Of a DNA stretch of 64,000 nucleotides, positions 34,437 to 43,756 are shown piece by piece (position 1 is the stretch's first letter; each line of letters begins with the position of its first letter). The translations under genes and the position numbers were made by a program. Origin of the DNA: Brasilonema angustatum HA4187-MV1 (GTDB lineage: Bacteria; Cyanobacteriota; Cyanobacteriia; Cyanobacteriales; Nostocaceae). Location of the stretch: assembly GCA_019359695.1 (NCBI GenBank), contig JAHHGV010000030.1, positions 50,521 to 114,520 on the forward strand, written 5' to 3'. The notes under the pieces are model-generated. The model made no database searches. It saw only the letters and a list, made by a program, of their open reading frames with translations, and was not told the DNA's origin.

Positions 34437-36218
34437 TCAAGCTTCAAAATCTTCACCAAATATCTGCTCATCCAATTCTTGAGTTGATCGATATTTATCT
34501 TTAGCTTTGAGCAAATCATCCGCCAGTTTATCAAAAGCCGTATTTATCTCATCATTAGATTGATGCTTCAGCCAAATATCCATCACAACCTCGCTGAAAT
34601 CAAATTCATCATCCACGTTACCCAATATTGTTTCTATTTCCCCCACCACCAGTTCAAACATATTGATTTTATCGTGTAATATCCGTAAGATATATTCTTC
34701 AATACTGTCTTTGAGACAAAAGTTGAAAATAAAGACATCCTGCGTTTGTCCGATGCGGTGAATTCTCCCAATCCGTTGTTCAATCTTCATCGGGTTCCAA
34801 GGTAAGTCATAGTTGACTATAGCGTTCGCAAATTGAATATTACGTCCTTCTCCCCCCGTCTCGGATGCTAGTAAAACTGGAACGTTTTCCCGAAAAGCTT
34901 CAATTGATGCATCTTTCTGCTTTAATGACATATCCCCTAAAAATTCAGCAAACTCAATACCAGCTTCGCTAAACGTTTTCGCTAAATATGCTGAGGTGGC
35001 TTTGTGGGTGGTAAATACTATAGTTTTTTGAGATGATTTTTTGAGTAACTCTACTAAGGAACTTGCTTTTTCGACTTGTTTAATTTGCGCCGCACGTCGC
35101 GTCAAACTTTTCAGTTCGTCACTAGGTAATCTTTTGGAGAGATTTTTCAGAGATTCAACCAAAGCATTAACGCTGGAACCTGCACGCATTAACAAACTAG
35201 TACGCGAAAATTTGTCGAGGTGTTCTGAATTATCCCGTAAAAAGTCGCTTAAATCTCGATAGAGTTTTCGTTCGCTTTCAGTTGGAGTCACAGTGATGGT
35301 AGTGGCGAAGCGTTTGGGTAATTGCACATCAACTAAAGAACGGGTGTTGCGGATCATCACTTCCCGCATCAGACTTCGCAGCTTTTCTGGGTTTTTGGGA
35401 ATTCGTCCGTTTTTACTGGAAACATACTCTCGCTTGAAGTCTGCTTCGGTTTTGAGTAAACCTGGTTTTAACAAAGTCAGAATATTAAATAGTTCCACCA
35501 AAGAGTTTTGCACTGGTGTGGCGGTGAGCATTAATAGAAATCTTTTGCTCAAAGCATTGACAAGTTTCCAATTAAGTGTGTTACGGTTTTTCAGGTGATG
35601 CGCTTCGTCAACAACAACCAAATCCCAGTTGCGTGAAGTGACTAGGGGATAGTGTTTAGCTGATTTAGCTGTGTTGAGAGATGCTACGATTCTCTGATTA
35701 GCTGTCCAAAATTCTTCGGGGTTTTGTTGTCTGCTGTCATCATCAGTGGTGATGGAGGAAATGTTAAATTTTGAAGCTAATTCTCCTTGCCATTGGGAGA
35801 CGAGGGAAGCTGGAGTCAGTACTAGTATCGATTGAACCATTCCTCTTGCTAAGTATTCACTGAGAATGAGTCCGGCTTCGATGGTTTTACCCAATCCAAC
35901 TTCATCAGCAAGTAAGGCGCGTCCTCCAAATTGTCGCAAGACTTTTCTGGCAGTTTCGATTTGATACCAATGTTTGTCGATGGTGGTGAGGGAAGGAAGG
36001 CAAACTAATTGGTCATAGTCTGCCATTAATGATAATTTGAAGAGTGAGTTGCGAGCATTGTAGTATTTGATATCATCATGTTGCCGCCCGAGTATGGCTG
36101 TCAGTGCATGGGTTGGGTTGAATGTGAAACTGTAGAAGTTATCCATTCTTTGTAGTTGGGGTAACGCTTGTACGGATATTTTGACTACTTGTTGCAATTT
36201 CTTCTGGGCTATCCCCAA
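34437..36218 (-). CDS. SNF2/RapA-type helicase
   Basis: 593 residues from TTG 36218; ATG 36146 (MDNFYSFTF) is an alternative start. Motifs: GLGKT at 108-112, DEAH at 204-207, TATP near 222, and the C-terminal helicase QRIGRIHRIGQ near 490. This is the core of the RapA/HepA branch of SNF2 ATPases without the extra N- and C-terminal RapA domains, so it is a compact translocase. Likely partner: the coiled-coil gene downstream. It is divergent from recD2 (about 240-base gap). SNF2 ATPases drive DISARM and several other antiphage systems as well as repair, so either is possible. Confidence 0.85.
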   Translation of the reverse strand: MGIAQKKLQQVVKISVQALPQLQRMDNFYSFTFNPTHALTAILGRQHDDIKYYNARNSLFKLSLMADYDQLVCLPSLTTIDKHWYQIETARKVLRQFGGRALLADEVGLGKTIEAGLILSEYLARGMVQSILVLTPASLVSQWQGELASKFNISSITTDDDSRQQNPEEFWTANQRIVASLNTAKSAKHYPLVTSRNWDLVVVDEAHHLKNRNTLNWKLVNALSKRFLLMLTATPVQNSLVELFNILTLLKPGLLKTEADFKREYVSSKNGRIPKNPEKLRSLMREVMIRNTRSLVDVQLPKRFATTITVTPTESERKLYRDLSDFLRDNSEHLDKFSRTSLLMRAGSSVNALVESLKNLSKRLPSDELKSLTRRAAQIKQVEKASSLVELLKKSSQKTIVFTTHKATSAYLAKTFSEAGIEFAEFLGDMSLKQKDASIEAFRENVPVLLASETGGEGRNIQFANAIVNYDLPWNPMKIEQRIGRIHRIGQTQDVFIFNFCLKDSIEEYILRILHDKINMFELVVGEIETILGNVDDEFDFSEVVMDIWLKHQSNDEINTAFDKLADDLLKAKDKYRSTQELDEQIFGEDFEA

Positions 36219-36457
36219 TACAGGTGGGTTTGCAGCAAAATTTTAGATGATTTGTTATAGAATAACGCAGCTTGTGACATTTTGAGTAAATTATACCAGG
36301 GCTGTAGCCATGAAATTCTCAACCAATCAAGGGCACGCATTTGCGATCACAAGCTGTGAATTTATAATACTAAAGTACTATAAAAGTAAACCTCTATGAC
36401 TTTAGAGCCAATGGTTATTCAGTACAATTAGCGGGTGCCGTGCCCTGTTACAAAGTA

Positions 36458-38707
36458 ATGACCACTCCATTAAACCAAACGCATCAACAAGTCAACATTA
36501 CTCACTCGCACGAATCAATAACAGGAGTCGTGGAACGCCTGACTTATTACAGTGAAGAATCAGGTTATACAGTGGCACGCCTGCAACGTTCTAGTGCATC
36601 GGAACTAACTACGATTACTGGTAATTTTGCTGATATTCAACCTGGACAAACATTGCAATTAACAGGTTTTTGGCGCGAACATCCGCAATATGGACTGCAA
36701 TTTCAAGTAGTCAATTATAAAGAAACCAAACCTGCCACTCTTACTGGAATTGAGAAGTATTTAGGTAGCGGTTTGATTAAAGGAGTAGGTCCAGTCACAG
36801 CGAAACGGATTGTTACCCATTTTGGGATGGAAACCCTCGATATTATTGAAAACCAAATTAACCGCTTGGCTGAAGTCAACGGCATCGCCAAAAAGCGGAT
36901 TGCCATGATACAAAAAGCTTGGAATGAGCAAAAAGCCATCAAAGAAGTGATGGTGTTTCTGCAAAGTCATGGTGTTTCCACTACTTATGCCGTCAAAATC
37001 TACAAACAATACGGGGATTTAGCGATCAACACAGTAAACTCTAATCCCTACCAGTTAGCAACTGATATCTACGGTATTGGCTTTATCACTGCAGATAAAA
37101 TTGCGCGTAATTTGGGCGTTCCACCAGATTCTGAGTTTCGCTACCGTGCGGGAATGACTCATGTGTTAAGTGAAGCCGCCGAGGATGGACATTGCTATTT
37201 GCCCCAACCAGAGTTAATCGAATGTGTTGCAAGTCTCCTCAAAACTGAATCGCACCAGCCACAACCGAATTTCATTGCCCAAATCATCCAAAAAATGACA
37301 CTAGCCGATGAGCTTGTGCGCGAATCTGGTGCAGATAAAATTTTATACTGCTACAAACCCACCTTCTTCCATACTGAACAAAACTTAGCTCAATTGGTAT
37401 GCGATCGCCTGACTGACCCGATTAATCCTGATATCCCTCGTGTCCGTACTTGGTTAGAACGCTTTAGCATCAGCCGCAAAGTTTCACTCTCATCCGAACA
37501 ACAACAAGCGGTTGAAACAGCAGCTTACTCGAAAGTCATGGTGATTACAGGTGGTCCGGGTGTTGGAAAAACCTTTTGCACCCGTACTATTGTTGAATTG
37601 TGGAAGGCAATGGGTAAATCTATTGCCCTAGCTGCACCAACTGGGCGTGCTGCTCAAAGGTTAGGCGAAATGACCGGCTTGGAAGCTAAAACTATCCACC
37701 GACTTTTGGAATTTGACCCGAAGACAAGGAGTTTCAAACGCGACAAAAACAACCCCCTGCCGCAAAAAGCAGTCATTGTTGACGAAGCCAGTATGCTCGA
37801 TTTATTTCTAGCGTACTCGTTAGTTCAAGCTGTGGGAGAAAATGCACAACTATTGTTAGTTGGCGATATTGACCAGTTACCATCGGTGGGTGCGGGTAAC
37901 GTGCTTGCTGATTTGATTAATTCGGGTAAAGTGCCTGTGGTGCGACTCACCCAAGTATTTCGTCAAGCTGCGACAAGCAAGATTATCACTGCTGCTCACC
38001 AAATTAATCACGGACAATATCCCAATATCGAATCAATTTCAGATACTCCTCAATCTGATTGCCTCTGGCATGGTGGAGGATTTCAACCCGAACATGGAGT
38101 ACAGGCAATTAGCGAATTAATTACTGATTTGATTCCCAAACTTGGTTTTTATCCAGCTATTGATATACAAGTGCTTTGCCCAATGACGAGGGGATTGGTT
38201 GGTACGCGCAATCTCAATAATGTACTGCAACAACTGATTAATCCCCCCAGTCCCCAAAAAATTGAAATTACTAGAGGTGGAACAATTTTTAGAGTGGGTG
38301 ACAGGGTGATTCAACTAACCAACGATTATCAACGCGAAGTTTTCAATGGTGATGTAGGTTTTATAACCACAATAGATACTGAAGAACAGGAAGTCGTTGT
38401 CCAGTACCAAGAGCGCGATGTGATTTACGATTATGCAGACCTCAATGAAATCGCTTTAGCTTGGAGCGTAAGTATACACAAATCACAGGGGTCGGAATAC
38501 CCGGTGGTGATTTTGCCTTTGTATACTCAGCACTATATGATGCTGACTCGAAATTTACTTTATACTGGGTTGACTCGTGCGAAGAAGTTGGCGGTTATCA
38601 TTGGTTCCAAAAAAGCAATACAGATGTGTGTGCGTTCCACTAAGTCGCTGGAACGCTACACGCAATTGCAGCAAAGGTTAGTTAGACTTTGCACAACCAG
38701 AAACTGA
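36458..38707 (+). CDS. recD2: RecD2-like helicase
   Basis: 749 residues from ATG 36458 (GTG 36440 is possible). N-terminal OB-like region (ITGVVERLTYYSEESGYTVA), helix-hairpin-helix repeats (GSGLIKGVGPVTAKRIV; VNGIAKKR), then the superfamily-1B core: Walker A GGPGVGKTF near 366, VDEAS near 441, GDIDQLPSVG near 470, and the C-terminal UvrD-like AWSVSIHKSQGSEYP with LLYTGLTRAKK. Length and order match bacterial RecD2, a 5'-3' helicase of replication-fork and mismatch repair that acts outside RecBCD. No RecB or RecC genes are nearby, as expected for RecD2. Confidence 0.9.
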   Translation: MTTPLNQTHQQVNITHSHESITGVVERLTYYSEESGYTVARLQRSSASELTTITGNFADIQPGQTLQLTGFWREHPQYGLQFQVVNYKETKPATLTGIEKYLGSGLIKGVGPVTAKRIVTHFGMETLDIIENQINRLAEVNGIAKKRIAMIQKAWNEQKAIKEVMVFLQSHGVSTTYAVKIYKQYGDLAINTVNSNPYQLATDIYGIGFITADKIARNLGVPPDSEFRYRAGMTHVLSEAAEDGHCYLPQPELIECVASLLKTESHQPQPNFIAQIIQKMTLADELVRESGADKILYCYKPTFFHTEQNLAQLVCDRLTDPINPDIPRVRTWLERFSISRKVSLSSEQQQAVETAAYSKVMVITGGPGVGKTFCTRTIVELWKAMGKSIALAAPTGRAAQRLGEMTGLEAKTIHRLLEFDPKTRSFKRDKNNPLPQKAVIVDEASMLDLFLAYSLVQAVGENAQLLLVGDIDQLPSVGAGNVLADLINSGKVPVVRLTQVFRQAATSKIITAAHQINHGQYPNIESISDTPQSDCLWHGGGFQPEHGVQAISELITDLIPKLGFYPAIDIQVLCPMTRGLVGTRNLNNVLQQLINPPSPQKIEITRGGTIFRVGDRVIQLTNDYQREVFNGDVGFITTIDTEEQEVVVQYQERDVIYDYADLNEIALAWSVSIHKSQGSEYPVVILPLYTQHYMMLTRNLLYTGLTRAKKLAVIIGSKKAIQMCVRSTKSLERYTQLQQRLVRLCTTRN

Positions 38708-38740
38708 GCTTTAGTTTATACACTGGTTGTGCCACAAACT

Positions 38741-38980
38741 TCAACTGTCTAACAAACTCATCAACGCTTCAAATTCAGGGTCTTGCAACTCTGACAATTG
38801 ATGCTGTAACTTTGACAATTGACTCTGTAATACTTCAACCACGTAGACCATATTAAATTGTTGTGCAATTTTTAACTGATTTTCTTTGATTTTTATTTGT
38901 TGAAACAAATCGTTGTCAACATCTGTTGAATCATGGTAATGAGTAATCATAGTTGCATCTGTGTTGATAAATTGATCCAC
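38741..38980 (-). CDS. Small coiled-coil protein
   Basis: 79 residues with a helical heptad-like core (IKIKENQLKIAQQFNMVYVV; LQSQLSKLQHQLSELQ). No family recognised. It is convergent with recD2 (33-base gap). The coding composition is plausible but it could be spurious. Confidence 0.45.
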   Translation of the reverse strand: MDQFINTDATMITHYHDSTDVDNDLFQQIKIKENQLKIAQQFNMVYVVEVLQSQLSKLQHQLSELQDPEFEALMSLLDS

Positions 38981-39186
38981 AAAAGTCAGTATTTTTCAAA
39001 ATTGATAGCATAATTTTCTGTCAAAACGTGTAAAGAATTGATGCGCTGCTGATTGATCCGCCGATGGACAAAATTATGAACTGTTGCATCAAGCCTCCGG
39101 CTTATTGCCCCAAGCTGCATCTGATTACAGTTAGTTCCGCCGTCATACCTACGAAATCCCCAAACGAACAACCCAACGAGCACAAA

Positions 39187-39345
39187 ATTCCATCATGCTT
39201 TTTAATGGCTTTCATCCAAAGCGTCTACCTCGTCTGGCAACAGGTACTCTCGCTCTGGCACATCCTCATATTTACGTTGGTTCGGAGACTTGCGTCTCTT
39301 GACAACAGACTCACTTGTTTCCGTTTTGCCAACTTTTGATGATTG
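39187..39345 (-). pseudogene. Truncated tyrosine recombinase remnant
   Basis: Minus-strand reading gives SSKVGKTETSESVVKRRKSP, then NQRKYEDVPEREYLLPDEVD, very close to residues 10-52 of the intact recombinase at 32255. A one-base shift then continues as MKAIKKHDG before homology ends. So it is an N-terminal fragment with a frameshift and no catalytic part. The rest of 38981-39539 shows no gene. Confidence 0.75.
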
Positions 39346-39539
39346 GGCATCGGGTGAGGTATAAGCGTGCAGACATACGGTGAAACTTGATGGAACAAGG
39401 GGTAGCGTTACCACCAGTATGCCAGTTTTATGCAGTTTTGCCAGCTTAGGGTTATTAGTTGGTATGTGTCTTTCAAACATTTGATAGCAACCGAGAACTA
39501 TTGAAGAACCGTTCAAGTATCTGTGCTAGAAAGCCACGC

Positions 39540-40217
39540 TTATTTCTTATATATATTTGGGTACTGGGATTGCAGTTGAGCCAACTTCGGCAAGTCATTT
39601 ACCACCACGTAAGGATAATTCGGATTGTGGTCAATAAAGTTTTGATGATAATCCTCAGCCTGATAAAACCCTTTTAAGGGAAGTAGTTGAGTCACTATCT
39701 GCTTATGAAAAATATCTGTTTTGTTGAGTTGATTGATTATATCAAGCGCGACCCGCTTCTGCTTGTCGTTAGCAAAAAATATGACTGAACGATATTGCTT
39801 TCCTGAGTCGGGGCCCTGTCGATTCAACTGTGTTGGATCGTGCGCCACTAGAAAGTAAATTTTCAAAAGCTGCTGATATGAGATTTGTGATGGATCATAG
39901 GTGATTTTTACTGACTCAGCATGACCTGTCAAACCGGAACTGACAAATTCGTAGTTTGCGGTCGCTGCACTGCCACCAGAATAGCCAGAGATAACATCAG
40001 AAACACCCTTGAGATGCTCAAAAACCGCTTCCATTCCCCAGAAGCATCCTCCTGCAAGAACTGCCGTCTGTTTTCCCTTAGCTGTAGAAGTTGAGATATC
40101 GGTAGCAGGATTAACAAATATTGCCTGGGACGCACTACGTGTAAATACAACAGATGCCAGCGAAATAATCGACAAGCAGATGAAATATCGTAAGAGGGGA
40201 AAGCTGCGAGTTGACAT
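39540..40217 (-). CDS. msrA: Exported peptide-methionine (S)-S-oxide reductase
   Basis: 225 residues. A signal sequence (RYFICLSIISLASVVFTRSA) precedes the MsrA domain with the catalytic GCFWGMEAVF near residue 57, then SGYSGGSAATANYEFVSSG, GHAESVKITYDP and YHQNFIDHNP. MsrA reduces methionine-S-sulfoxide in proteins; the leader predicts a periplasmic or membrane-anchored enzyme. MsrA is usually about 170-210 residues, so the extra length is the leader. It stands alone, with a 420-base repeat-containing gap upstream. Confidence 0.9.
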   Translation of the reverse strand: MSTRSFPLLRYFICLSIISLASVVFTRSASQAIFVNPATDISTSTAKGKQTAVLAGGCFWGMEAVFEHLKGVSDVISGYSGGSAATANYEFVSSGLTGHAESVKITYDPSQISYQQLLKIYFLVAHDPTQLNRQGPDSGKQYRSVIFFANDKQKRVALDIINQLNKTDIFHKQIVTQLLPLKGFYQAEDYHQNFIDHNPNYPYVVVNDLPKLAQLQSQYPNIYKK

Positions 40218-40637
40218 TCGACTTTAAAGCCCTTCACTTGTTGAATTTTTTAACTTTCATGAAAGCAGAAGTACAAAGGCAGAAGGGAACCCACGCGCTG
40301 CCGGGTGGGATAAAAGCAAGAATGCTTTACACCTCGCGCTGCACGTCTCGGTATAATTTTTTTTCGAGCCTTGGGCTTTATACTCACGACTGAAGTTTTT
40401 ATTCATACTTCCAACCTTCTGCCCTCTGCCTTACCAAATAGCCTAGAGGTCAATTGGTACTGCAAAAACAAGGTTTTTTGGCGATTTTCGGGTCATAGAG
40501 CTATTTTATTTTTGTAACCGTTTCGTAGCAAGGCTTTCAGACATTACGTGGCGGCTCATGTCACGCTCGCTACTTTTACCCCTTATACCAAATGCGCCCT
40601 TCTTGATAATTTAGCGCATCTTCATACAGAAATGGTA
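40218..40637. other. Intergenic with dispersed repeats, no gene
   Basis: Contains a unit at 40521-40582 similar to 27621-27680 (GGCGGCTCAT core followed by CGCTACTTT). A small ATACCAAATGCGC / GCGCAT...ATGGTAT inverted pair lies at about 40585-40636. No open frame worth calling. Confidence 0.45.
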
Positions 40638-41954
40638 TTAGTATTTCACGTTGTAGGCAAATCTCTCTGGACTCAGGCTAACAATCCCTTGAGGGAAGCT
40701 ACCATCAACTGACGGGATTGGGAGTGGCGAGCTATCCACCTCGCTTAAAGTACCATCTTCTGGGTTCACCTTGAGAACATTCACCCCATCGCCTTCAGAT
40801 GTATCAGGCGAATTGCGGCGAGTCACCACTTGTAGAAACGATTCATTTGAGTTCAGAGTTAGCTCAGTTGCAGAACCATTTCCTTTGAGTACCACCTTTT
40901 GAATCTCTTTTGGTGTCGTTGCGTCTGTAATATCGTAGACACTAACACTATTGTTACCTGTGTTCGCTGTGTACAGACGAGTTCCTTGGCGGTTGGTAAT
41001 CAGCCAGCAAGGTGCTTGTCCCGAATTCGGTACAGCCTTGACAAAGGTCAGTTCCCCTGTAACCGGGTTGTAGGTGTAGACTCCTACTTTATTAATTGTC
41101 ACAAAGCCAACGTACAAGATTGGCTGTCTGGGATGGACTTGGAGTCCCAGTGGAAGAGCCGGTGGGCTACCTGTAGGGAATTCTGATGCTGGGAGTGGTT
41201 GTGGTGAATTCGGATTTTCCTCTAGGCGACCCCCTGGGAGAATTCTAAAAGACCGAAGTAAGCCACCTGTGAATTCCGCACCAAATAGCATTCGTTTGTC
41301 TTGAGAGATGAGTGCTTGGGTTGGACCAGAGCCGTTTGGAACCGACACAGTAGATCCTGGAATTGGAATGAGTTGGCCTCTACGAGTGACGCGAAAACCA
41401 GTATAGTTTGGCTGAGAACCGTTTGCATCTTGGGTTGGGTTATTTCGGTCTAAGTTCCTATTGACAACATAGAGTACATTATTCGCCAGACCCAAGCTTT
41501 CCGGGTTTACCCCACCACTCGGAAATGGAGAACCCGCCACAGGAAAAAGAGTACCATCTTTTTTGATGTCAAAGACAGCGATCGTGTTCGAGCCAGAGTT
41601 GACAGCAAAAAGCTGGGTATGCTCAGGGTTAACGATCACATTTTGATCGTTGTCAGCGATTAGGAAAGGACCACCAGCTACCGTTGTAAACGTAGGATCA
41701 GCAATACCTGCACCCCCTGTAGGAAAAGGTGAATTGGATAGTGGTGTTAGCTTCCCATTTGCATCCTGCTCAAAGGCAAGAATAGTATTAGCATTTTCTG
41801 TCGGAATATTACTTTCTGTGTAGACAATATTTCTGAAGGGCTCCTGTGCGTCAGCAGATTTAAATAGAAATCCGCCCATTAATAAAGTGGTCGTGAATCC
41901 AGCGAGAAGAAAGCAAACGATGCTAAAGTACCGATTCCTTTGAACGAGAGTCAT
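40638..41954 (-). CDS. Secreted beta-propeller (lactonase/YVTN-like) protein
   Basis: 438 residues. N-terminal signal peptide (FSIVCFLLAGFTTTLLMGGF, cleavage after SADAQ). Repeated propeller blades of the form NTIAVFDIKKDGTLFPVAGS, GFRVTRRGQLIPIPGS, KVGVYTYNPVTGELTFVKAV, NSVSVYDITD. This fits the 6-phosphogluconolactonase/YVTN seven-bladed family. No catalytic residues are obvious, so an extracellular binding or structural protein is as likely as an enzyme. Good Shine-Dalgarno (AGGAAAAA) before ATG 41954. Monocistronic. Confidence 0.8.
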   Translation of the reverse strand: MTLVQRNRYFSIVCFLLAGFTTTLLMGGFLFKSADAQEPFRNIVYTESNIPTENANTILAFEQDANGKLTPLSNSPFPTGGAGIADPTFTTVAGGPFLIADNDQNVIVNPEHTQLFAVNSGSNTIAVFDIKKDGTLFPVAGSPFPSGGVNPESLGLANNVLYVVNRNLDRNNPTQDANGSQPNYTGFRVTRRGQLIPIPGSTVSVPNGSGPTQALISQDKRMLFGAEFTGGLLRSFRILPGGRLEENPNSPQPLPASEFPTGSPPALPLGLQVHPRQPILYVGFVTINKVGVYTYNPVTGELTFVKAVPNSGQAPCWLITNRQGTRLYTANTGNNSVSVYDITDATTPKEIQKVVLKGNGSATELTLNSNESFLQVVTRRNSPDTSEGDGVNVLKVNPEDGTLSEVDSSPLPIPSVDGSFPQGIVSLSPERFAYNVKY

Positions 41955-42450
41955 GAGTTTTTCCTGAATAGATGATTCGCAAGGTGCTAAATGTTACTTT
42001 CAGGTGTTATTGACTCATGCCAATCTGAGTTTTCGCTGAGAAAGTGATAAGAAAAAGCTGTGAATATTAATATTGACAAAAATGCAGTGAATCCCAAAGC
42101 AAGTGATGAATTCAATGCAGCCCAAGTTCTGTCTAAAAACTCTAAAGTTCGACATAATAAGTTTATTAATTCCAGCAGACATTTTATCCTTAGGGAGTTT
42201 TTGCATAAAGAGTTTTTACAACACATGCTCAAGGTATGAATTCAATGCTGTATCAACATCTATACAACACTTTTTGCGAATTTTAAGCCGTCTCTCAGCT
42301 AAATTTCATTTAGTACAACTATAACCTTAGTATTGTTGATTAGTGAGCAAGGCAAGAAACCTTGAGACAACTAATCAAGTATAGCGATCGCCCCAGCCTG
42401 GTAAGCAAAGCGATCGCCATTAGTACACCAAGTTAAGAGGTAAAACTATC
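41955..42450. other. Intergenic before cyclitol cassette
   Basis: No firmly supported gene. A minus-strand frame at 41987-42232 has one hydrophobic stretch, but no ribosome-binding site or family. The region ends in the 50-bp direct repeat described separately. Confidence 0.4.
42384..42434. repeat. 50-bp direct repeat, left flank of cyclitol cassette
   Basis: GCGATCGCCCCAGCCTGG, then a short AAGCAAA spacer and a second GCGATCGCC, ending in CACCAAGT. About 46 of 50 bases match 46152-46201. Two HIP1 palindromes sit in each copy. The two copies lie in the same orientation on either side of the three-gene cassette. Confidence 0.7.
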
Positions 42451-43608
42451 ATGAATCAAAATCCAACCTTAGAATGCATACCTGGGAAAGTCATCACACT
42501 CAGTACCCAACTGGAAAAACCCAGTCCATTTTATTTTGGATATGACATTGAGGAAAGTTTTATTTCGGAACTGGAGAAATATACTTTCGACAAAATATTT
42601 TTCTTTACAGAACCACATCTATTTGCGTTATACGGCAAGGATTTGTACCTCAAAATCTGCGAAAAATTTCCTTGTGCACTTGAATTTGTACCCACAGGTG
42701 AGTCTTGTAAATATTTTCCTGTTCTCGAAGAAGTCTGCGAAAAGCTAATTACAAAAGGTGCCTCCAAAAAATCTATCTTGTTGTCGTTTGGTGGCGGAAC
42801 AGTTGGAAATATTGTTGGTCTAGTAGCTGGGTTAATTTACCGTGGTATTCGTTTTCTCGAAATCCCCACAAGCATGACAGGTCAAACCGACAGTACGCTC
42901 AGTAATAAGCAGGCTGTTAATGGTAAAACCGGAAAAAATCATTTTGGTGTCTATCATGCGCCAATTTTTATTTGGGTAGATACCAAGTATCTCAAAACAG
43001 ACCCCCCTTCTTCTCGGCGAAGTGGAATAATTGAAGGAATTAAAAATGGCTTCATTTCCGATGCAGCATTTTTGGATTACTTGGAAGAAACCCTCAATCC
43101 TGATGTCAAATTTTCGGATGAGCAGTTATATCACTTAGCCTACAAAATCATTTTGTCCAAGTTAGAAATTCTCAAGAAAGATCCCAGCGAAAAAGGCTAT
43201 GGAATTATTCTAGAATACGGTCATACTTTCGGTCATGGTATTGAATGGCTAGAAAAAGGGAAACTCTCTCACGGAGAATCGGTTTCATTTGGAATGAAAA
43301 TTGCTGCGGAACTCTGCAAACAACTCGGATTCATCTCACAAAAAGATGTGGAACGGCATTACTATCTGATTGAAGATAAACTTGGTTTCAATAATCCGTT
43401 ACCTCGCTCAATCACTGCTGAGACTCTCCTTGATGCGATGATTGCAGACAACAAAAAAACAGGGCGAGAACTGCGCTATGTCTTATTAGAAAAAATCGGT
43501 CAATGCTATAACCCCGAAGGAGATTACCTTGTTACAGTTGAGCCGAAGTTAGTCAAAAAAGTGCTTGAGAATTTTATCCAACATCAGACTCAGTTGTTGA
43601 CTGCCTAG
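42451..43608 (+). CDS. Sugar-phosphate cyclase, 2-deoxy-scyllo-inosose synthase-like
   Basis: 385 residues. Dehydroquinate-synthase fold: NAD-binding FGGGTVGNIVGLVAGLIYRG; then TDSTLSNKQAVNGKTGKNHF, which fits the DOI synthase signature (DSxLSxKQAVN) better than the DHQ synthase one (DSSVGGKT); and the metal-binding EYGHTFGHGIEWL with HGESVSFGM. DOI synthases convert glucose-6-phosphate to 2-deoxy-scyllo-inosose, the first step to aminocyclitols. AGAGG lies upstream of ATG 42451. First gene of a cassette with a TIM-barrel isomerase and an MFS exporter. The exact product is not predictable: DHQ synthase-like paralogues exist, so the specificity call is moderate. Confidence 0.75.
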   Translation: MNQNPTLECIPGKVITLSTQLEKPSPFYFGYDIEESFISELEKYTFDKIFFFTEPHLFALYGKDLYLKICEKFPCALEFVPTGESCKYFPVLEEVCEKLITKGASKKSILLSFGGGTVGNIVGLVAGLIYRGIRFLEIPTSMTGQTDSTLSNKQAVNGKTGKNHFGVYHAPIFIWVDTKYLKTDPPSSRRSGIIEGIKNGFISDAAFLDYLEETLNPDVKFSDEQLYHLAYKIILSKLEILKKDPSEKGYGIILEYGHTFGHGIEWLEKGKLSHGESVSFGMKIAAELCKQLGFISQKDVERHYYLIEDKLGFNNPLPRSITAETLLDAMIADNKKTGRELRYVLLEKIGQCYNPEGDYLVTVEPKLVKKVLENFIQHQTQLLTA

Positions 43609-43633
43609 AATCAACAATGTGTTGATTAAGCTC

Positions 43634-43665
43634 CTGCTCTCAGCTTGAGTTCAAGCTGAGAGCAG
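43634..43665. terminator. Strong hairpin between cyclase and isomerase genes
   Basis: Perfect 15-bp stem CTGCTCTCAGCTTGA with its complement and a two-base centre. No T-run follows, so it may act as an attenuator or mRNA-end stabiliser rather than a simple terminator. Confidence 0.5.
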
Positions 43666-43756
43666 CTCGAATACCTTAATCTATTCTAACAAAGTCTGCA
43701 CTGGCAGGCTTTGTAAAAAATTGCCATAGGCAAACTTAGTTTGGTTGGTTTGCACT

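Noticed and set aside
41987..42232. 81-codon minus frame with a hydrophobic stretch before the cyclitol cassette
   Set aside because: Overlapping frames of similar length, Cys-rich odd N-terminus, no Shine-Dalgarno.
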